Both the position numbers and the translations under genes were made by a program. Shown one piece after another: positions 26,801 through 35,025 of a stretch of DNA of 64,000 bases. This DNA comes from Mycobacterium fragae (GTDB lineage Bacteria; Actinomycetota; Actinomycetes; Mycobacteriales; Mycobacteriaceae). Within the stretch, counting starts at the first letter, position 1. Every line of letters begins with the position of its first letter. The notes under the pieces were generated by a model. The model made no database searches and was not told the DNA's origin. It saw nothing but the letters and a program-made list of their open reading frames with translations. The stretch covers positions 90,439 through 154,438 of the forward strand of contig NZ_LQOW01000008.1 in NCBI RefSeq assembly GCF_002102185.1. The letters run 5' to 3'.

Positions 26801-27549
26801 ATCACATACTCGATCTTCGAGATCTTCATCTGATCACCATCTCGAGCCACCGACACCCGGAACCGAAACGGCCGCAGGTCGTCTTTCGCGCCTGCGATGT
26901 TGGTGATGCGCTCATTAGCCAAGACCAGAACAACGGCGGAATCCCTATCCATCGACTCGACCGCCGCTGCCACCACGTTTCCGGTGGTGACCGCTTTGGA
27001 GTCCTGGACCACCGAAGCGAAATCGTCTGCGCGCCGCTGGAAGTCGTCCCTGAATTCACCGGTGGCATTGTCGAGTATCCGCTGCACACCTTCCTTGGCT
27101 TTGTTGAAGTCCAGCGAGGTTAGGTTGATTACCTCTTGCTTGGCGGCAGCGACGAACGCCGCGGATCGTTGCCGGTCCGCAACCGCGCGCTGGTGATGCC
27201 ACAACATCCATCCGCTGGCCCCGAGCAGAGCACAGATGGCCGCGATAGTCGCGGCCGCAAGGATGGTGCGGATCTTGAGCGCACGCCACCGCCGGGGGGC
27301 CGGCTCTGGAGTCTCGGGCGTCTCGGGCGTCTCGGTCCCGGTATCGGGGGTTTCGGCAACCGCCGTGCTCGCCTCGTCGGCCTCCTTGGCCTGCGCTTCC
27401 CGCCGCAATCTGATGGCCCGAGCGCGTGCACGCGCGGCAGCAGCCAGAGCTTCGGCCTCGGCGGCTTCCGCCTCGGCTTCCTCGGCCAACGCGATCGCGT
27501 CGACCTCGGGCTTTGCGGCGTCCTTCGGCCGGTTCTCCGCCTCAGGCAT
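26797..27549 (-). CDS. Mce-associated membrane protein with Ala/Glu coiled-coil N-terminus
   Basis: 250 aa. Residues about 20-60 are an Ala/Glu/Arg-rich helix (EEAEAEAAEAEALAAAARAR), probably a coiled coil, followed by a Thr/Pro-rich TPETPETPEP linker, one transmembrane helix (TILAAATIAAICALLGASGWML) and an extracytoplasmic domain homologous to that of its partner (AAAKQEVINLTSLDFNKAKEGVQRIL...). Same orphan Mam family and operon. The coiled coil may organise the complex on the inner face of the membrane. Confidence 0.82.
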   Translation of the reverse strand: MPEAENRPKDAAKPEVDAIALAEEAEAEAAEAEALAAAARARARAIRLRREAQAKEADEASTAVAETPDTGTETPETPETPEPAPRRWRALKIRTILAAATIAAICALLGASGWMLWHHQRAVADRQRSAAFVAAAKQEVINLTSLDFNKAKEGVQRILDNATGEFRDDFQRRADDFASVVQDSKAVTTGNVVAAAVESMDRDSAVVLVLANERITNIAGAKDDLRPFRFRVSVARDGDQMKISKIEYVI

Positions 27550-27596
27550 GGCGACTGCGGCTTGTGACGGTCATTATCGACTGAACTCCGGTATCT

Positions 27597-27607
27597 CTTA
27601 CTGTATT
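27597..27607 (+). promoter_or_regulatory. TACTGTA element upstream of FadE pair
   Basis: CTTACTGTATT in the gap between the divergent Mce-associated pair and the acyl-CoA dehydrogenase pair; fifth promoter region with this heptamer. Confidence 0.45.
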
Positions 27608-27720
27608 GCTCATTGCTACCATCGAAGGCACCAGCGAAGCTCGACTGGGAACCAATCGGACGGATGAATCAGGACACGCGAACCTCATCCGCAAGGGCGA
27701 AGGAAGGCCGTGGCCAACTC

Positions 27721-28872
27721 ATGACTGCCGTCGATTCTCCCGAAAAGATACTCTTCGCCTCCACCACCCAAGCATTTCTTCAAAAAGAGGTTCCGCTGGG
27801 CCGGGTGAGGGAGTTGCATGCGGCGGGCGTGTCCTTCGACCCGGCGTGGTGGCGCCGCGCGGCTGAGCTGGGGTGGACGGGCCTGCTGGTGCCCGAGGAC
27901 CTGGGTGGCGGCAGCGTCTCGGGTGACGGCGTCGCCGATCTGGCCATGGTCGCCGAACAACTGGGGAAGACCGTGGCGCCCGGGCCGCTCTACCCCGTCA
28001 GCACCGTGCTCGCCGCCCTCGTGGAGTGCGGCGAGCCGGCCAGCCACGCGGCCGTGATCGAGTCGCTGGTCTCCGGCGAGACCGTGGCCTCGTGGGCCGT
28101 CTACGAGCCGGGCCGGGGATGGGCGCCACATGAATCATCAGTGACGGCTACCCCGACCGACTCCGGCTACCGCATCGAGGGCGTCAAAGATCGTGTCGAG
28201 GCGGGCGCCCAGAGCGGCCTGCTGTTGGTGGTGGCGCAAGCCGACGACGGTATGCGCCAGTTCCTGGTGCCGACCGACGCAACCGGTGTGCGAGTCGAGC
28301 CGCAGCAGTCGATCGATCTGGTCAAGCAATACGCGCGTGTGCATTTCGACGGTGTGGACGTCGAACACGGCGCGGCCGTCGGCAGCGCCGCCGAGACCGC
28401 CGGACTCATCGATCGCCAAAGCCAAATCGCTCAGGTACTGCAGTGCGCCGAGGTGGTCGGGATCCTGCAGACGGTGTTCGACTTCACCGTTCAGTGGGCG
28501 CTTGACCGGCACACGTTCGGCCGGCCACTGGCGTCCTACCAAGCGCTCAAACACCGCTTCGCCGATATGAAAATGTGGCTGGAGGCGTGCCGGGCGACGA
28601 CGGCCGCGGCGGTCGCCGCCGTCGGCGCCCGTTCGGCCGACGCCGGTTTGTCGGCCAGCATCGCCAAGTCATACGTGGGGGAAATGGCGCCCGAGATCGT
28701 CCAGGGCTGTGTGCAAATGCACGGCGGCATCGGCGTCACCTGGGAACACGACCTGCATCTCTACCTGCGTCGAGTTGCGTTGTACCGCTCCATGTTCGGC
28801 ACCCCGGAAGAGCACAACCTGCGGGTGTACGCCTGGCAGGAGGCAGGGAAGCAAGCCCCGAGGTCGGCCTGA
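27721..28872 (+). CDS. acyl-CoA dehydrogenase, first subunit of a pair
   Basis: 383-aa FadE-type protein with the ACAD fold: N-terminal helices, AELGWTGLLVPEDLGGGSVSGDG, a beta domain, and the C-terminal bundle with FDFTVQWALDRHTFGRPLASYQALKHRFADM and MHGGIGVTWEHDLHLYLRR. Paired FadE genes in mycobacteria encode alpha2beta2 heterotetramers acting on bulky or shortened side chains of cyclic CoA esters, and the TGATG overlap with the next gene fits that. An in-frame ATG 57 nt upstream is an alternative start; neither has a strong ribosome site. Confidence 0.87.
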   Translation: MTAVDSPEKILFASTTQAFLQKEVPLGRVRELHAAGVSFDPAWWRRAAELGWTGLLVPEDLGGGSVSGDGVADLAMVAEQLGKTVAPGPLYPVSTVLAALVECGEPASHAAVIESLVSGETVASWAVYEPGRGWAPHESSVTATPTDSGYRIEGVKDRVEAGAQSGLLLVVAQADDGMRQFLVPTDATGVRVEPQQSIDLVKQYARVHFDGVDVEHGAAVGSAAETAGLIDRQSQIAQVLQCAEVVGILQTVFDFTVQWALDRHTFGRPLASYQALKHRFADMKMWLEACRATTAAAVAAVGARSADAGLSASIAKSYVGEMAPEIVQGCVQMHGGIGVTWEHDLHLYLRRVALYRSMFGTPEEHNLRVYAWQEAGKQAPRSA

Positions 28873-30119
28873 TGACCGAGGTCGAGCTGACACCCGCCGT
28901 CGAGTCCATCGACCAATTCCGCGCGCGGGCGCGGGCCTGGCTGGCCGACAACATGCCGCCGATCGACCCCGCATTTCCCCCGGCCGCCCATCGCGACGAG
29001 GAACGGTGTTGGCAGCGGGCTCGCGAACTGCAAAAGCGGCTCTATGAAGGCGGATTCGGGGGCATCTGCTTTCCCCGCGAGTACGGCGGTCTGGGTCTGG
29101 ATTACGAGTATCAGAAGGCCTTCGACGAGGAGAGCTTCACCTATGAGATGCCCCTGATTCTCAACACGCCGACGTTCACGATCTGTTGTGCGACGTTGCT
29201 GGACACGGCTAGCGAGGAGCAGAAGCGCCAGCACATCGGCGCGGCGCTGCGGGGCGAGGAGGTGCTGGTCCAGCTGTTGTCCGAGCCCAGCGGGGGGTCG
29301 GATCTGGCGGGTGTGATCACCCGCGCCGAGCGCCATGGCGACCGCTGGGTGATCAACGGCGCAAAGACGTGGAGCACAAGCGCATTCGCTGCGGACTACG
29401 GTCTGTGCCTGGCCCGCACCAACTGGGATGTGCCCAAGCACGACGGCCTGACCATGTTCTTGGTGCCGATCAAGCATCCCGGAATGACGTTGCGGCGCAT
29501 CACCCAGCTGAACGGCTCGACCGAGTTCTGCGAGGAGTTCCTCGATGGTGTCGACGTCGGCGACGACGCAGTCGTGGGCGAGGTCAACGGCGGATGGGCG
29601 GTGGCGTCACGCCAGCTCTACCACGAGCGCCGAGCGGTCGGGCAGGGATCGGAATTCGCCAGCGGCAGCGGCAGCGAGGGCGGCCGGTCAACGCCGGTCG
29701 ACTACGCGGCGTTGGCCGCAAAGACCGGGCAAGCCGACAGTGAGCGGGTTCGGCAGCTGGCCGGGCGGGCACTGGTCCACCGCGCCGTCAGCGACCAACT
29801 GGGCGACCATGTCTATCGCAGCGTGCGCGACGGCACGCTCCCGCCCGCGGCGGGAACGCTCATCCGGCTCTTCCACGCCGAGACCGTGACCCTGGAGATG
29901 GACACTGGGCTGGCGATCACCGGAACGGCCGGAGTCGTCGGCGCGCAAGGGGAGGGGCTCGAGACCGGTCTGCGATACCTGGCCCGGCAGACAGTTTGCA
30001 TGGGCGGTGGCACCACCGAGATGGCCCGCAACGTCATCGGCGAGCGGGTGCTGAACTTCCCTCGCGAGTACGCCGCCGACCGCGGTGTGCCGTTCAGTCA
30101 GGTCCGGCACGGTAAGTGA
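28872..30119 (+). CDS. acyl-CoA dehydrogenase, second subunit of a pair
   Basis: 415-aa FadE-type protein: FARARAWLADNMPP N-terminal helix, GICFPREYGGLGLD, the FAD/substrate loop LLSEPSGGSDLAGV, VINGAKTWSTSAF, and MGGGTTEMARNVIGERVL at the C-terminus. It overlaps the preceding FadE stop by 3 nt (TGATG), so the subunits should be made in equal amounts. The CaiB gene downstream is convergent. Substrate unknown. Confidence 0.9.
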   Translation: MTEVELTPAVESIDQFRARARAWLADNMPPIDPAFPPAAHRDEERCWQRARELQKRLYEGGFGGICFPREYGGLGLDYEYQKAFDEESFTYEMPLILNTPTFTICCATLLDTASEEQKRQHIGAALRGEEVLVQLLSEPSGGSDLAGVITRAERHGDRWVINGAKTWSTSAFAADYGLCLARTNWDVPKHDGLTMFLVPIKHPGMTLRRITQLNGSTEFCEEFLDGVDVGDDAVVGEVNGGWAVASRQLYHERRAVGQGSEFASGSGSEGGRSTPVDYAALAAKTGQADSERVRQLAGRALVHRAVSDQLGDHVYRSVRDGTLPPAAGTLIRLFHAETVTLEMDTGLAITGTAGVVGAQGEGLETGLRYLARQTVCMGGGTTEMARNVIGERVLNFPREYAADRGVPFSQVRHGK

Positions 30120-30149
30120 TGGTGGCCGGGCACGGCCCGGCGAACACCG

Positions 30150-31370
30150 CTAGAGGATCGCGCCGCTGTCTTTGGCCTTGGCGATGTCATCCCAGTCGTA
30201 GCCCAGCTCCAGCAGAATCTCCTCGGTGTGCTGGCCGTGTTCGGGCGCGCGTGTCGGGCCGGGCGGTGTTTCGTCGAACTGCACCGGGGCGGCGACCATT
30301 TGGTACTCAACGCCCTGGTCGTCGGCGTTTGTGATCAGGTAGCCGTTGGGTTTGCTCTGCGGGTCGTTGAGCGCCTCCCGCGGCGTGGCGAGCGGTGCCC
30401 ACACGCCCGGCTCGTCGGCCAGTGCCTGTCGCCAGTGCTCCAGGTCGTCCTCGGCGAACTTGGCAGCGACCAGCGCAGTCGCTTCTGCGGCGTTGGCGAT
30501 CAGGTTCGACGACGGCACGAAGCGCTCGTCGGCCGCCAGTTCAGGCAACCCGATCCGCTGACAGAACCCCGCCCAGAACTTGTCGGGCTGCAGGAAGACC
30601 AGCTGGATCCATCGGTCGTCCTTGGTTTTGTATCGGTTGACCAATGGGTTGATCGCCAATCCGGGCGGGGCCCCCGGGATGCCGTCGATACCGAACAGGT
30701 CGGCGACCGAGATTGACGGCGCGATGCTCCACATCGCCTGGGCCAGTAGCGAGGAGTCAACAATCGTCGGCTCGCCCGTGCGCTCGCGGTGGAACAGCGC
30801 TGCGCAGACGCCGCCGGCCAACGTGACTCCCGCCTGCAGGTCGCCGAACGCCGGGCCTTGGACCGCCGGGTTTTCGCTGCCAAACGGCGTGAGCGTGTAC
30901 GCCACGCCGCCGCGGGCCAAATAGGTGGCGGCGTCGAAGCCGCCCCGGTCACGGTCGGGGCCGCGCACTCCCAGCCCCGTTCCGCGGGCGATGATGATGT
31001 TCGGGTTGAACGCGCGGATCTCCTCGACCGTCAGGCCCGCTCGTTCCAGCGCTGCCGGCAGCCAGTTGGTGAGCAGTACGTCCGCATTGGCGAGCAGTCG
31101 CCCGAAGAACTCGCGGCCCGTCTCGCTCTTGAGATCCAATGCGATGCTGCGTTTTCCGCGATTGCTCAGCTCGAGGATGAAGTCGGTATCAGCCCGCGCC
31201 GCCTGCCTGGTGAACCCCCCGATGACGAGGGCTCGGCCCGGGTCACCGCCGACCACGCTCTCCACCTTGATGATCTCGGCGCCCCAGTCCGCCAGGGCGA
31301 CACCGGCGGCGGGCACATAGGTCCACGAAGCCAGCTCGACGACTCGGACGCCACTGAGCACGCCTGGCAT
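30150..31370 (-). CDS. CaiB/BaiF family (class III) CoA-transferase
   Basis: 406-aa family III CoA-transferase, paralogous to the one at 4.6-5.8 kb: VVELASWTYVPAAGVALADWGAEIIKVE, NRGKRSIALDL, catalytic Asp in G-P-A-F-G-D-L-Q-A-G, and C-terminal LELGYDWDDIAKAKDSGAI. ATG chosen with GGGTGGG about 10 nt upstream; a GTG four codons earlier is possible. Single-gene unit facing the FadE pair; its promoter region (31383-31556) is AT-rich and shared with the divergent nine-gene operon. Confidence 0.9.
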   Translation of the reverse strand: MPGVLSGVRVVELASWTYVPAAGVALADWGAEIIKVESVVGGDPGRALVIGGFTRQAARADTDFILELSNRGKRSIALDLKSETGREFFGRLLANADVLLTNWLPAALERAGLTVEEIRAFNPNIIIARGTGLGVRGPDRDRGGFDAATYLARGGVAYTLTPFGSENPAVQGPAFGDLQAGVTLAGGVCAALFHRERTGEPTIVDSSLLAQAMWSIAPSISVADLFGIDGIPGAPPGLAINPLVNRYKTKDDRWIQLVFLQPDKFWAGFCQRIGLPELAADERFVPSSNLIANAAEATALVAAKFAEDDLEHWRQALADEPGVWAPLATPREALNDPQSKPNGYLITNADDQGVEYQMVAAPVQFDETPPGPTRAPEHGQHTEEILLELGYDWDDIAKAKDSGAIL

Positions 31371-31556
31371 CTGTCTGCCCACCCTTCGTCGGCTGTGTCT
31401 TTTCTATTTTAGGTAATCTAGATAGTATAAAAATCCGTCAGGCTATACCGCAACGGCGCAGCGCCGTGGAAGAGAAGGCAAATTGCGGCACTTGTCCCGA
31501 ATGGCTTTGAGCCCCAAAGTAAGTCGCACTGTTGACGACACCAGGGAGGACCGGCT

Positions 31557-32420
31557 ATGGGCAGGGTAGCGGGCAAAGTGGCGGTGGTCAGCGGAGCCGC
31601 GCGGGGCCAGGGGCGCTCGCATGCGCGGATGCTCGCCGCCGAGGGCGCCGACATCATCGCGGTGGACTTGTGCGCCGACATCGAGACCAACGAATACTCG
31701 CTGGCCCGGCCCGAGGACCTCGACGAAACCGCCCGGCTCGTCGAAAAGGAGGGCCAGCGCGTTTTCACCGAGATCGCCGACGTTCGGGACCGGGTGGCGC
31801 TATCGGCGGCGATCGACCGTGGGGTCGCCGAGTTCGGGCATCTCGACGTCGTCGTCGCCAACGCGGGCATCTGTCCGCTGACCGCCGGCCTACCTCCCCA
31901 GGCATTCGCCGACGCGGTGGACGTGGACCTCGTCGGCGTGATCAACCTCGTGCACGCGAGCCTCAAACACCTGCAGGCCGGCGCATCGATCATCGTGATC
32001 GGATCCAATGCGGCATTCATGTCGTCGATGAATACCACCGGCATCGACGGCGGTCCCGGAGGAGCCGGATATGCCTTCGCGAAAGTCGTTGCCGCGCACT
32101 ACGTCAACGACTTCGCGCTGGCGTTGGCTCCGTTCTTCATCCGAATGAACGCGGTGCACCCGACCAACGTCAACACCGACATGTTGCACAGCGCGCCGAT
32201 GTACCGGGCCTTCCGGCCAGACCTGAAGAACCCCACCCGCGAGGACGCCGAACCGGTTTTCCCGGTAGTCCAGGCCATGCCGATTCCCTACGTCGAACCC
32301 GAGGACATCAGCGAGGCCGTGGTGTTTCTGGCCTCCGACGCCGCCCGCTACATCACCGGCCAGCAGCTCCGCGTCGACGCCGGCGGCTTCCTCAAGGTGA
32401 AGCTCTGGTCGGGCGGGTGA
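31557..32420 (+). CDS. mycofactocin-coupled SDR family oxidoreductase
   Basis: 287-aa SDR with GAARGQGRSHA, NAGIC, GSNAAF and a Y-A-F-A-K active site. Between the first strands it carries an insertion DLCADIETNEYSLARPEDLDETARLVEKEG, diagnostic of the mycofactocin-coupled SDR subfamily, where NAD(H) stays bound and electrons pass to mycofactocin. AGGGAGGA precedes the ATG. It heads the nine-gene operon and probably oxidises an alcohol of the pathway substrate. Confidence 0.9.
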   Translation: MGRVAGKVAVVSGAARGQGRSHARMLAAEGADIIAVDLCADIETNEYSLARPEDLDETARLVEKEGQRVFTEIADVRDRVALSAAIDRGVAEFGHLDVVVANAGICPLTAGLPPQAFADAVDVDLVGVINLVHASLKHLQAGASIIVIGSNAAFMSSMNTTGIDGGPGGAGYAFAKVVAAHYVNDFALALAPFFIRMNAVHPTNVNTDMLHSAPMYRAFRPDLKNPTREDAEPVFPVVQAMPIPYVEPEDISEAVVFLASDAARYITGQQLRVDAGGFLKVKLWSGG

Positions 32421-32466
32421 AATTCAATCAATTGAACTGCGCCCGAGCCACAATGGAGAGGTAAGT

Positions 32467-32787
32467 ATGGCCAAAGGGATCATCTACCTGGAGACGATGC
32501 CGGTGTCGCCGGACCGCGAAGACGAGTACCACAAGTGGTACAACGACACGCACCTGGCCGAGATCTGCTCGGTCGACGGGATCGTCTCGGCGCGCCGCTT
32601 CGCGCCTACCGACGGAAAGGGCCCGTTCATTGCGATCTACGAGCTCGACAGCGACGACCTCGACGGGGTGGTCCAGCGGCTCGGGGAGCTGGGTGCCAGC
32701 GGCAAGATGTCGTCGCTGGAGCTGCTCGACATGGAAACGCCGCCGATTCCGAAGGTCTACCGCGAGATCGGGTCTTACACAAAGTGA
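32467..32787 (+). CDS. dimeric alpha-beta barrel protein (EthD/DUF4286-like)
   Basis: 106-aa ferredoxin-like dimeric-barrel protein: IYLETMPVSPDREDEYHKWYNDTHLAEICSVDGIVSARRF holds the conserved W-x-x-x-H of this fold, followed by FIAIYEL. Related proteins act as small dehydratases, cyclases or monooxygenase helpers in ring-cleavage pathways. GAGAGG precedes the ATG and the stop overlaps the E1 alpha start (GTGA). Function within the operon unknown. Confidence 0.75.
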   Translation: MAKGIIYLETMPVSPDREDEYHKWYNDTHLAEICSVDGIVSARRFAPTDGKGPFIAIYELDSDDLDGVVQRLGELGASGKMSSLELLDMETPPIPKVYREIGSYTK

Positions 32788-33773
32788 CTGCCGCGGATGT
32801 GTCTGGAGACGTCCGAACGCGCATCTACGCGCTGATGGTGCTGATGAAGGCCGCCGACGACCGGCTGTCCAAGGGCATCAGCACCGGGGAGTTCATGTGC
32901 GTGTACTGGCCGTCGCGCGGGCAGGAAGCCGTTGCCGCCGCGATGGGCGTCTCGCTGCGGCCCGATGACCAGTTGGTGACGACCTACCGCGGCCTGCACG
33001 ATCTCATCGGCAAAGGCGTCCCGCTCGAGGAGATCTACGGCGAGATGATGGGACGCACCGTCGGCGCCGGCCGCGGCAAGGGCGGCACCATGCACATCGC
33101 CAACCCCGGCAAGGGTGTGATGCTCTGCACCGGAATCGTCGGCGCCGGACCACCGGTGGCCGTTGGGTTGGCAATGGCCGCCAGGCGCAAGGGACTCGAC
33201 CGCGTCACCGTGGTCAGCTTCGGCGACGGCGCCACCAACACCGGCTCGTTTCACGAGGCAGCCAACATGGCCGCGCTGTGGGATCTCCCGATGGTCTTCG
33301 TATGTCAGAACAACCTCTATGCGGAGATGACGCCGACCGCCGACACCATGAAGCTCGAGCGCGTCGCCGATCGGGCGGCCGGCTACGGCATGCCGGGTGT
33401 CCGCGTCGACGGCAACGACCCGCTGGCGGTGAAATCGGCGCTCGACGACGCATTGCGGCGTGCGCGCACCGGCGACGGGCCCACCTTCATCGAGTGCGTG
33501 ACGTTCCGCTTCCGCGGCCACTACTTCGGCGACCGGATGCCCTACATCCCCAAGGATCAGCTGGCCGCGGCGATGGAAGCCGACCCGGTGCCGCGATTCC
33601 GCCGCCACCTCGTCGACGCCGGGGTCTGCAGCGAAGACGAACTCAACCGCATCGACAACGAAGCCCTGGCGACGGTGGAATCTGCTTTGGAGACGGTCAT
33701 GAGCGCCGACTCTCCATCGGTCGAGGAGCTCGAACGCGACGTCTACGCAAGCCCGATCAAGTTTCCTGTTTGA
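32784..33773 (+). CDS. 2-oxoacid dehydrogenase-type E1 component, alpha subunit
   Basis: 329-aa thiamine-diphosphate enzyme subunit, like acetoin/branched-chain/pyruvate E1 alpha. It has GRGKGGTMHIANP, the ThDP/Mg motif GDGATNTGSFHEAANMAALWDLPMVFVCQNN (starts GDG, ends NN) and EMTPTADT. The GTG start overlaps the preceding stop. With the beta subunit and lipoyl protein that follow, it could oxidatively cleave or decarboxylate an alpha-oxo or alpha-hydroxyketone intermediate. No E2 acyltransferase or E3 is encoded in the operon. Confidence 0.9.
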   Translation: MTAADVSGDVRTRIYALMVLMKAADDRLSKGISTGEFMCVYWPSRGQEAVAAAMGVSLRPDDQLVTTYRGLHDLIGKGVPLEEIYGEMMGRTVGAGRGKGGTMHIANPGKGVMLCTGIVGAGPPVAVGLAMAARRKGLDRVTVVSFGDGATNTGSFHEAANMAALWDLPMVFVCQNNLYAEMTPTADTMKLERVADRAAGYGMPGVRVDGNDPLAVKSALDDALRRARTGDGPTFIECVTFRFRGHYFGDRMPYIPKDQLAAAMEADPVPRFRRHLVDAGVCSEDELNRIDNEALATVESALETVMSADSPSVEELERDVYASPIKFPV

Positions 33774-33782
33774 GGCCGCGAC

Positions 33783-34781
33783 ATGGACGAGAAAGAGATG
33801 ACGATGCGCGAGGCGCTGAACCTCGCACTCGATCAAGCCCTGGAGGCCGACGACAGGGTGTTTCTGCTCGGTGAGGACATCGCCGATCCCGGTGCGTCGG
33901 GCCCGACGGCAGGACTGTCGACGAAATACGGCCATGACCGCGTCCTGGATACGCCCATCTCGGAGGCCGCGATCGTCGGCGCTGCGATCGGCGCCGCGAT
34001 CGACGGGCTGTTGCCGGTTGCCGAAATCATGATCATGGACTTCATCGGCATCGCCGCCGATCAGCTGATCAACAACGCCGCAAAGCTGCGATTCATGACC
34101 GGTGGGCGTACCAGTGCGCCGATCACCATCCGCACGCAGGTTTATGCCGGGCTGGCGACCGGTGCCACGCACTCGCAAAGCCTGGAGGCGTGGTTCATGC
34201 ACATTCCCGGGATGAAGGTGATCGTGCCGTCCACCCCGCGCGATGGCAAAGGCCTACTGACTTCGGCGATCTTCGACGAGGACCCGTGCCTGTTCGTCGA
34301 GACGATCCGTCTGCAAGGTAAGAAGGGCAATGTCCCTGTGGAAGCCGGGTTCTCAATTCCCCTCGGCCACGCCGACATCAAGCGGCCGGGCAGCGACGTG
34401 ACGCTGATCGGCTATGGGCGTAGCGTGCATGAGGCGTTGGACGCGGCGGCCACGCTGGCCGACCAAGGCGTGAGCGCCGAAGTCGTCGACCTGCGCACCC
34501 TGGTGCCCCTCGACGTCGAGACAATAGTCGAGTCGGTGCGTCGTACCCGCCGGGCGGTCGTTGTGCACGACGCGGTCCAATTCGCCGGCCCCGGAGCAGA
34601 AATCGCCGCGATTCTGCAATCCGAACTGTTCGGCCACCTCGCCGCGCCCGTCGAACGGGTGGGCGCCAGGTTCGTCCCCAACCCGGCGGCGGCCGCGCTC
34701 GAGGCTCAAGTTTACCCGTCGGCGGCGCGGATCACAGCAGCAGCGCAACGTACCCTTGAGGCAGTGAAAGTCGATGACTGA
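33783..34781 (+). CDS. 2-oxoacid dehydrogenase-type E1 component, beta subunit
   Basis: 332-aa transketolase-like beta subunit: MTMREALNLALDQALEADDRVFLLGEDI, the DTPISEAAIVGAAIGAA activating Glu region, PVAEIMIMDF, THSQSLEAWFMHIPGMKVIVPSTPRDGKGLL and the C-terminal VTLIGYGRSVHEALDAA. It forms the heterotetramer with the alpha subunit. It overlaps the lipoyl-domain gene by 8 nt. Confidence 0.9.
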   Translation: MDEKEMTMREALNLALDQALEADDRVFLLGEDIADPGASGPTAGLSTKYGHDRVLDTPISEAAIVGAAIGAAIDGLLPVAEIMIMDFIGIAADQLINNAAKLRFMTGGRTSAPITIRTQVYAGLATGATHSQSLEAWFMHIPGMKVIVPSTPRDGKGLLTSAIFDEDPCLFVETIRLQGKKGNVPVEAGFSIPLGHADIKRPGSDVTLIGYGRSVHEALDAAATLADQGVSAEVVDLRTLVPLDVETIVESVRRTRRAVVVHDAVQFAGPGAEIAAILQSELFGHLAAPVERVGARFVPNPAAAALEAQVYPSAARITAAAQRTLEAVKVDD

Positions 34782-35010
34782 CTTTGTCATTCGCATTCCG
34801 CGCGTCTCGGTGGCCGTCTCCGAAGCCGAGCTCACGGAGTTTCTTGTGGCCGCCGGCGATCACGTCGAGGAAGGCACGCCGATCTATGTGATCGCCACTG
34901 AGAAGGCCGAACAGGAAATCGAAGCGGGAGCGTCGGGCACCGTCCAGTGGACGGGCCAGATCGGGACCACCTACGACATCGGCGCCGAAATCGGCGTCAT
35001 CACTTCGTAA
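34774..35010 (+). CDS. free-standing lipoyl/biotinyl carrier domain
   Basis: 78-aa single lipoyl domain: ELTEFLVAAGDHVEEGTPIYVIATEKAEQEIEAGASGTV, with Lys44 in the position of the lipoylated lysine (T-E-K-A) and the trailing ASGTV turn. In normal complexes this is the N-terminal part of an E2 acyltransferase; here it ends after the domain. It would carry the acyl or reducing group from the E1 pair, with transfer and reoxidation supplied by other proteins. Translation is coupled to E1 beta. Confidence 0.87.
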   Translation: MTDFVIRIPRVSVAVSEAELTEFLVAAGDHVEEGTPIYVIATEKAEQEIEAGASGTVQWTGQIGTTYDIGAEIGVITS

Positions 35011-35025
35011 CGAAAGGTAAAGCTT

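Noticed and set aside
32775..34202. 475-codon minus-strand open frame over the E1 genes
   Set aside because: Antisense shadow of two well-supported E1 genes; the translation is low-complexity His/Arg/Asp-rich with no fold signature.
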